Assembly: GCA_965206445.1 (NCBI GenBank)
Contig: CBDBJR010000001.1
Location: forward strand, 1 to 64,000
DNA: 64,000 bases
Reading direction: 5' to 3'
Source of the DNA: CBDBJR01 sp965206445
Lineage (GTDB): Bacteria; Pseudomonadota; Gammaproteobacteria; Arenicellales; Poriferihabitantaceae
Shown: piece after piece, positions 63,001 through 64,000 of the stretch
Numbering within the stretch: position 1 is the stretch's first letter
Layout: each line of letters starts with the position of its first letter
Notes under the pieces: generated by a model
The model's input: only the letters and a program-made list of their open reading frames with translations
Told to the model about the DNA's origin: nothing
Database searches by the model: none
Translations under genes and position numbers: made by a program

Positions 63001-64000
63001 GGCGTGTCGATCTCCAGGACAATATCGGCGCTTTCGCTGCCGCTGGTGACGCTGGCGCCGTTGACGGTAATCGTGGCTCTGGAGTCGGTGGCGGTCGGCG
63101 TCACGGTGACCGTGCCGACGCTGTTGGCGAGCGCGACGGTATAGGCCGTGGTGGTGGAGTCAAACGCCGGGGTCAGGATGCCGTCGGACACGCTCAGGCC
63201 GCTCAACGTGGCGTCGGTCGAGGCGTCGTCATCCTCGACCGCGACACTGGCGCTGTCGGCGGTGGTGTCCACCGTGTAGTCGGTGCCGGCGGTCACGGTC
63301 GCGGTGATGCTGCCGTTCTCCTCGTCAGTGCCGTCGTCGGTGGTGGGCACCGTCAGGGTGGCGGTGGTGGTGGTGGCGGCGATGGTGACCGACGTCGGCG
63401 CGACGCCGGCAATGAAGTCGCCCGCCTGCGTCACCGTCACCAGGACGGTCAGGTCGCTCGCCGGAGCCGTGTCCGCCGTCAGCGTGAAGGTGGCCGCCGT
63501 GCCCTCGGTCACCGAGGAAGTCCCGGCGGCGATGGAGATGGCGGGCAGCGCCGTACGGGTGGCGGTGACCGTGTAGGTCAGCGTGGTGGTGGTGTCTTCG
63601 GCGGTGACGATAATGTCAATGTCCAGCGGCGTGTCGATCTCCAGGACAATATCGGCGCTGTCGCTGCCGCTGGTGACGCTGGCGCCGTTGACGGTAATCG
63701 TGGCTCTGGAGTCGGTGGCGGTCGGCGTCACGGTGACCGTGCCGACGCTGTCGTCGAGCGCGACGGTATAGACCGTGGTGGTGGAGTCAAACGCCGGGTC
63801 CAGGATGCCGTCGGACACGCTCAGGCCGCTCAACGTGGCGTCGGTCGAGGCGTCGTCATCCTCGACCGCGACACTGGCGCTGTCGGCGGTGGTGTCCACC
63901 GTGTAGTCGGTGCCGGCGGTCACGGTCGCGGTGATGCTGCCGTTCGGCTCGTCAGTGCCGTCGTCGGTGGTGGGCACCGTCAGGGTGGCGGTGGTGGTGG
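1..64000 (-). CDS. Giant multidomain repeat protein, internal fragment (both ends outside the window)
   Basis: One reading frame is open across the whole window on the minus strand: complete codons run from 63998 down to 3, about 21,332 residues with no stop. I scanned every in-frame triplet of 44401-50460 and 51061-53260 and one full consensus array unit; the other units keep the same frame because the period is 627 bp and all length variants I noticed are multiples of three. The product is rich in Thr, Val, Ala and Asp, very poor in Lys and Cys, and consists of Ig/cadherin-type beta-sandwiches and three LRR modules. This composition is typical of secreted, calcium-stabilised surface proteins of bacteria. 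No signal peptide, membrane anchor or secretion domain lies in the window, so the export route is unknown. A giant adhesin or cell-surface filament is the likely role by inference. Neither start nor stop codon is visible. It is not a pseudogene as far as this fragment shows. Confidence 0.93.
18..644 (-). repeat. Representative 209-residue unit: linker, PF12733-like domain, Calx-beta-like domain
   Basis: In protein order the unit has: a PF12733-like cadherin-like beta-sandwich of about 99 residues (644-348), reading ATLSGLSVSDGILDPAFDS, TTAYTVALANSVGTVTVTPT, ATITVNGASV, LDIDIIVTAEDTTTTLTYTV; then a Calx-beta-like domain of about 106 residues (347-30), reading ISIAAGTSSVTEGTAATFTL, LTVLVTVTQVGDF, TVPTTDDGTDEENGSITATV, TAGTDYTV, SVAVEDDD; then the linker ASTD (29-18). 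297+318+12 = 627 bp. The acidic DDD cluster and the Calx-beta fold suggest calcium binding. Domain names rest on pattern recognition, not on a profile search. Confidence 0.85.
15846..15861 (-). repeat. In-frame +6 expansion of an ACC (Thr) tract in unit 26
   Basis: The plus-strand GTG run is two triplets longer than in every other unit, adding two Thr residues to the TTTT run after TIAA in the Calx-beta-like domain. The run is a short trinucleotide tract prone to replication slippage, and the change keeps the frame. Confidence 0.9.
27682..35832 (-). repeat. 8-unit (5,016 bp) offset segmental duplication
   Basis: Rare single-base variants recur exactly 5,016 bp (8 x 627) apart: CCAGAACAAT at 28671 and 33687, GAGACG at 29502 and 34518, GCCGTCAATG at 29689 and 34705, GCGGGTAGCG at 29826 and 34842. 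The order of unit types around them (units 45-49 and 53-57) also matches. A block of about five units was therefore duplicated or converted 8 units away. Outer borders are approximate. Confidence 0.82.
44244..44552 (-). other. Chimeric PF12733-like domain at the array boundary
   Basis: The N-terminal part of this domain (44552 to about 44427) is unlike the array: ATLSGLTLSDGTDFFPLTP includes an insert, and TTTYTVSVASSVADVTV replaces the array sequence. From about 44426 downwards the DNA is identical to array units (TPTATDSRATITVNG onwards). The boundary of homogenised sequence therefore lies inside a single domain, at its middle strands, without disturbing the fold or the frame. Confidence 0.85.
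44553..45338 (-). other. LRR module 3: N-cap, 7 leucine-rich repeats, C-cap
   Basis: The N-cap is NVCGRTAQVRDEI with cysteines at 45326-45324 and 45269-45267. Seven LRRs follow, such as LTALQVLNLANNALEALPAT and LSALLALDLSINALEALPAT; one repeat (LTALEFLNLANNDLELPDT) is one residue short. The C-cap contains GLPAGIFDDVL and VRDAHFVCSRDD with cysteines at 44657-44655 and 44603-44601. The conserved Asn of the LRR motif is kept in most repeats. This module leads into the main 71-unit array. Confidence 0.87.
45339..45668 (-). other. SPLTEA-type beta domain 3 (LRR-preceding)
   Basis: This segment of about 110 residues starts ATLTATSPLTEATLF and contains TVTVTLADTEYEATPG, VSDFTRDSATVATLTLAYSR and FVTIAAAGHTGTDDL. 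It is the third copy of the domain that precedes each LRR module, and is most similar at its start to the copy at 52278-52613. No named family recalled. Confidence 0.6.
45672..45941 (-). other. Cadherin-like domain 2 (without DVNEAP)
   Basis: This domain of about 90 residues contains SATFTVSETAADNTPVGTL, FPAGVQDWRITDGNAGTVFA, INPTTGQLTVIEPLDFATTA and SYILTVQLTVG, ending TVTITVTEAG. It is closely related to the cadherin domain at 52899-53187, but the terminal DVNEAP calcium linker is missing and the chain passes directly into a SPLTEA-type domain. Calcium binding at this linker is therefore probably lost. Confidence 0.75.
45942..46226 (-). other. Putative Ig domain (He_PIG-like)
   Basis: This segment of about 95 residues contains ALPSFIGESVASQIYTVG, PAASGGNPPLSYTLTPALPN, GLTFNAENRQISGTPTA and YTLTATDADASDPDSATLEF. 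The order (Y-TxGxxV, LPxASGGxxPLxYxLxPxLPxGLxFxxxxRxIxGTPT, YxxTAxDA) is the classical He_PIG putative-Ig pattern of secreted bacterial proteins. Confidence 0.8.
46227..46541 (-). other. Swm-type repeat domain (SwmB-like)
   Basis: This segment of about 105 residues reads APTVSTATIDGRTLTLTYNE, then ELDAGSAPAPSDYTL, VTISGTRVTLTLSPAVVSTD, SVTLAYTADLTPLRDLVGN. The IDGxTLTLTYNExLD, VxISGxxVTLTLxxAV and VTLxYT...RDxxGNxA pattern is that of the Swm repeat seen in the cyanobacterial motility protein SwmB and other giant surface proteins. Family resemblance does not imply motility function here. Confidence 0.75.
46542..46904 (-). other. Ig-like domain, second copy (GDAIELTATFSKAVTV)
   Basis: This segment of about 121 residues contains STGPYVEGDAIELTATFSKA, TPQIPLTVGTVARQAVYNRD, FRYTVVGENDADGVEVAQNA and STIQDAAGNDAVLAHAAIAA. 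It is a diverged duplicate of the domain at 46905-47291, with GENDADGV in place of GDSDADGV and a typical TIQDAAGND stretch. It leads through VDTAAPTV into the Swm-type domain. Confidence 0.65.
46905..47291 (-). other. Ig-like domain with GEAIEATVTFSEPVTV motif
   Basis: This segment of about 129 residues contains ITAITLTSDAGDDVYAIGEA, ATVTFSEPVTVTGQPQLAL, TRQAVYTGGSDPTPTLAF, YTVVAGDSDADGVSIGTNAL and HSVTVAADTRHSVDGVAP. The pattern (TVTFSExVTVxGxPxLxL, RQAxYxxGS, FxYTVVAGDxDxDGVxIxxNAL) is common in very long bacterial surface proteins; I do not recall an official family name. A second copy follows at 46542-46904. Confidence 0.65.
47292..47585 (-). other. PF12733-like domain after LRR module 2 (diverged, no array attached)
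   Basis: This domain of about 98 residues has ATLSQLAISAGTLDPVFAPG, TTYAATVLNSVDRVTVTPAA, ATITVNTNPVDSGS and TSADTTTTQTYTVIVTR. It occupies the same place after an LRR C-cap as the domains at 51024-51314 and 44244-44552, but its DNA is clearly diverged from the array units and no Calx-beta-like domain follows. It is the unexpanded version of the same module order. Confidence 0.8.
47586..48446 (-). other. LRR module 2: N-cap, 8 leucine-rich repeats, C-cap
   Basis: The N-cap is NICGRTSQVQNAI with cysteines at 48437-48435 and 48374-48372. Eight LRRs follow, six of them variants of LTALxTLDLSATGLTALPDD plus IFA (24 residues, 72 bp), nearly identical in DNA between about 47890 and 48290. The C-cap contains GLPIGVFDDVL and VRQAHFVCSHED with cysteines at 47693-47691 and 47639-47637. 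The usual asparagine of the LxxLxLxxN motif is replaced by Thr (LDLSATGL) in most repeats, unlike modules 1 and 3 where Asn is common. A PF12733-like domain follows, but no Calx-beta array. Confidence 0.87.
48447..48782 (-). other. SPLTEA-type beta domain 2 (LRR-preceding)
   Basis: This segment of about 112 residues starts ATLSGTLTEADLF and contains TITVTLFRTEYVTAGN, VTGVTRDTATIATLTLAYDN and RVTVAAAAHTQNGN, ending at ITASAGVNICGR. It corresponds to the domains at 52278-52613 and 45339-45668; all three lie immediately before a cysteine-containing LRR N-cap. No family name recalled. Confidence 0.58.
48783..49112 (-). other. PKD-like domain 3
   Basis: This segment of about 110 residues begins DPTVTIEDQPVIPG and contains NNEDTNNVVTLTGLPVDPD, GDVLTYLWTQASTGTQVDL, IATFTAPRESTTLGFTLTV and STSINVINQP. 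It keeps the TYLWTQ and FTAP...FTLTV motifs of the two preceding PKD-like domains but has a longer insert near its start. It closes the PKD/VCBS block and is followed by the second SPLTEA-type domain. Confidence 0.68.
49113..49454 (-). other. VCBS-like domain 2
   Basis: This segment of about 114 residues contains VSGRLTVTNPDGSNFFDSVE, GTYGTLTSVGGSEWQYTLDN, TRALAEGALGTDSFPV and ITITVTGINDDPTV. This is a clear match to the VCBS repeat consensus (GxLxxxDxD, GxYGxLxxxxxGxWxYTLDN, L-x-x-G, DxFxV, ItVxGxNDxP). VCBS domains occur in tandem in calcium-dependent adhesins of marine and plant-associated bacteria. Confidence 0.82.
49455..49748 (-). other. PKD-like domain 2
   Basis: This domain of about 98 residues contains PPTVNVNPVPPVTEDDSVTL, VADLNYQWMQTGGPGATLID, ASFTAPNLTADTDLTFTLTV and NPVIVTVLAD. 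It has the same YxWxQTGG and FTAP...LTFTLTV skeleton as the domains at 50118-50408 and 48783-49112, so the three are internal duplicates. It sits between the two VCBS-like domains. Confidence 0.7.
49749..50117 (-). other. VCBS-like domain 1 (diverged)
   Basis: This segment of about 123 residues contains ITEDAMPNTVTGRLTRQPF, then DEYGAFTLVVRD, GGDWRFTLNNNAP, VNALSDGEVVNLFYPVNTDN and VQIILTGADDPP. The order (E-D opening, YGxFT, G-W-x-TLNN, L-x-x-G-E, TGxxDxP) matches the VCBS repeat found in large bacterial adhesins, with some divergence. It alternates with PKD-like domains in this region. Confidence 0.62.
50118..50408 (-). other. PKD-like domain 1
   Basis: This domain of about 97 residues contains NPPTAEIIGPLGPVFLGSVV, SSDPETDAADLTYLWSQTGG, then FTAPTSTSTLTFTLTVTDPQ and TVTINV. 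The LTYLWxQTGG and FTAP...LTFTLTVTDxxG motifs are typical of PKD/REJ-like Ig-fold domains of secreted bacterial proteins. It directly follows the solitary array unit. It is probably an extracellular spacer or carbohydrate/protein-contact domain. Confidence 0.72.
50409..51023 (-). repeat. Solitary copy of the array unit between two unique regions
   Basis: One Calx-beta-like domain (51023-50706), the DDDASTD linker and one PF12733-like domain (about 50693-50409) are nearly identical to units of the big arrays although unique sequence flanks both sides. DNA identity stops sharply near 50418, where the last strand of the domain passes into TVTINGANNPPTAE. The copy carries the ALANSV and SGATITV variants and a TLDPAFD start. 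It shows either that a longer array was deleted to a single copy here, or that a single copy is kept identical to the arrays by gene conversion. Confidence 0.9.
51024..51314 (-). other. PF12733-like domain after LRR module 1 (partly array-like)
   Basis: This domain of about 97 residues runs from ATLSGLTLSAGTLAPTFD to TYTVTATRAALP and matches the cadherin-like beta-sandwich pattern ATLSGLxxSxGxLxPxFD ... YTVxVxxSVxxxTVTPTA ... ATITVNG. Its C-terminal part (51024 to about 51076) is identical in DNA to the array units, while its N-terminal part is diverged (for example LEVQVPLEIEIIV in place of LEIDTPLDIDIIV). It looks like a founder-type or boundary copy at the junction of LRR module and repeat unit. 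Confidence 0.8.
51315..52277 (-). other. LRR module 1: N-cap, 9 leucine-rich repeats, C-cap
   Basis: The N-cap begins NICDRTPAVRDAI with cysteines at 52268-52266 and 52208-52206. Nine LRRs follow with the pattern LSALQxLRLDQNxLSSLDADLFAG, about 24 residues each, between about 52190 and 51540. The C-cap includes GLPAGVFDDVL and VRDAHFVCSR, with cysteines at 51434-51432 and 51365-51363. The LRRs form a curved binding surface in this family; the ligand is unknown. The LRR codons use more TCA, CTT and GAT than the array, so this stretch is visibly less GC-rich. Several of the 72-bp LRR units between about 51890 and 52110 are almost identical, indicating recent tandem duplication. Confidence 0.85.
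52278..52613 (-). other. SPLTEA-type beta domain 1 (LRR-preceding)
   Basis: This segment of about 112 residues begins ATLTAASPLTEAALF and continues with TVTVTLTLANTEYE, a VTRGADGTIATLTLEFDGT segment and SVTVLATGYAGDD before the LRR N-cap. Two further copies at 48447-48782 (GTLTEADLF) and 45339-45668 (ATLTATSPLTEATLF) occupy the same position, directly before an LRR module. I do not recall a family name. The repeated position suggests it forms a unit with the LRR domain, perhaps an N-terminal support. It appears entirely beta-stranded. Confidence 0.6.
52614..52898 (-). other. Ig-like domain with VDVAAHFSDPDEGDSLTY motif
   Basis: This segment of about 95 residues follows DVNEAP. It carries VDVAAHFSDPDEGDSLTY, then ATVSVQGSVVTINAVAAG and STTIRVIAADSSD. 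This pattern is common in bacterial Ig-like and cadherin-like domains that follow cadherin repeats. It is a structural spacer or adhesion domain by inference. I do not assign a precise family; it is closest in look to the bacterial Ig-like group 2 fold. Confidence 0.6.
52899..53187 (-). other. Cadherin domain 1 (DVNEAP type)
   Basis: This domain of about 95 residues starts just after the N-side array (EITFTVFEDA). It contains the cadherin signatures FAINSTSGQLTV and LDFETTNSYTLTV, and ends with DVNEAP at 52916-52899, the classical calcium-binding linker. Its role is probably calcium-dependent rigidification or homotypic contact of the protein chain. It resembles the second cadherin-like domain at 45672-45941, sharing the FPxGVQxW and TVFAINxTxGQLTVIEPLDF stretches, so the two probably arose by duplication of a larger module. 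Confidence 0.82.
53191..64000 (-). repeat. N-terminal-side array: 17 complete 627-bp units plus a partial unit
   Basis: This is the first array in protein order. The window opens inside a Calx-beta-like domain (64000-63852), followed by 17 PF12733-like/Calx-beta-like pairs, and the array ends in the acidic EDDDAST tail at 53191. Units are nearly identical in DNA. Compared with the main array, this one is enriched in the ALDDSV form of the cadherin-like domain (units at 55.1, 57.0, 57.6, 59.5, 61.4 and 63.3 kb) and the DEPNGS form of the Calx-beta domain. The ALDDSV form recurs every third unit. Three units lack one Thr codon, so frame is preserved. The upstream extent of the array is unknown. 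Confidence 0.93.
54810..54826 (-). repeat. In-frame loss of one Thr codon (also at 56061-56076 and 56685-56701)
   Basis: Three units of the N-side array carry two instead of three GTG triplets here, shortening the EDTTTTLTYTV segment of the PF12733-like domain by one Thr. The deletion recurs in two adjacent units and in one two units away, suggesting one slippage event that was then copied. Frame is preserved in all. Confidence 0.88.

Noticed and set aside
1..64000. Pure assembly artefact (looped repeat)
   Set aside because: Not excluded for exact copy number, but units carry scattered individual variants and ordered higher-level patterns, which an assembler looping one read would not create.

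Overview
The whole 64 kb lies inside one gene on the minus strand. Read in reverse complement with codons at positions 3k to 3k+2, the sequence has no stop codon from 63998 down to 3. I checked this triplet by triplet through the non-repetitive parts and one consensus repeat unit, and checked that frame is kept from unit to unit. That is about 21,332 codons with neither end in the window, so roughly 2 MDa of protein is visible. The many short plus-strand frames are antisense shadows of this gene.

The protein is a modular, extracellular-type giant made of small beta-sandwich domains and leucine-rich repeats (LRRs). In protein order (descending coordinates): (1) 64000-53191, a tandem array of a 209-residue unit (627 bp), each a cadherin-like beta-sandwich domain (PF12733-like) plus a Calx-beta-like domain, 17 complete units and a partial one; (2) 53190-51024, a cadherin domain ending in DVNEAP, an Ig-like domain, a beta domain with a SPLTEA motif, a Cys-capped domain of 9 LRRs, and a PF12733-like domain; (3) 51023-50409, a single copy of the array unit; (4) 50408-48447, three PKD-like domains alternating with two VCBS-like domains, then a second SPLTEA-type domain; (5) 48446-46227, 8 LRRs with caps, a PF12733-like domain, two related Ig-like domains and a Swm-type repeat domain; (6) 46226-44427, a putative-Ig (He_PIG-like) domain, a second cadherin-like domain, a third SPLTEA-type domain, 7 capped LRRs and the start of a chimeric PF12733-like domain; (7) 44426-1, the main array, 71 units.

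The array is structured at several scales: the 627-bp unit, a 3-unit (1,881 bp) higher-order repeat running through units 1-47, and an 8-unit (5,016 bp) segmental duplication marked by shared rare variants. The few length changes are multiples of three. The only cysteines I find are twelve, four in each LRR module.

The sequence is GC-rich (about two thirds by eye) and bacterial in style; the combination of LRR caps, PF12733, Calx-beta, VCBS and Swm-type repeats is typical of giant surface proteins of environmental or host-associated Gram-negative bacteria. The window does not identify the species, the secretion route or the function. A giant adhesin or surface filament is the best inference. 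No RNA genes, mobile elements, CRISPR arrays, promoters or terminators were found.
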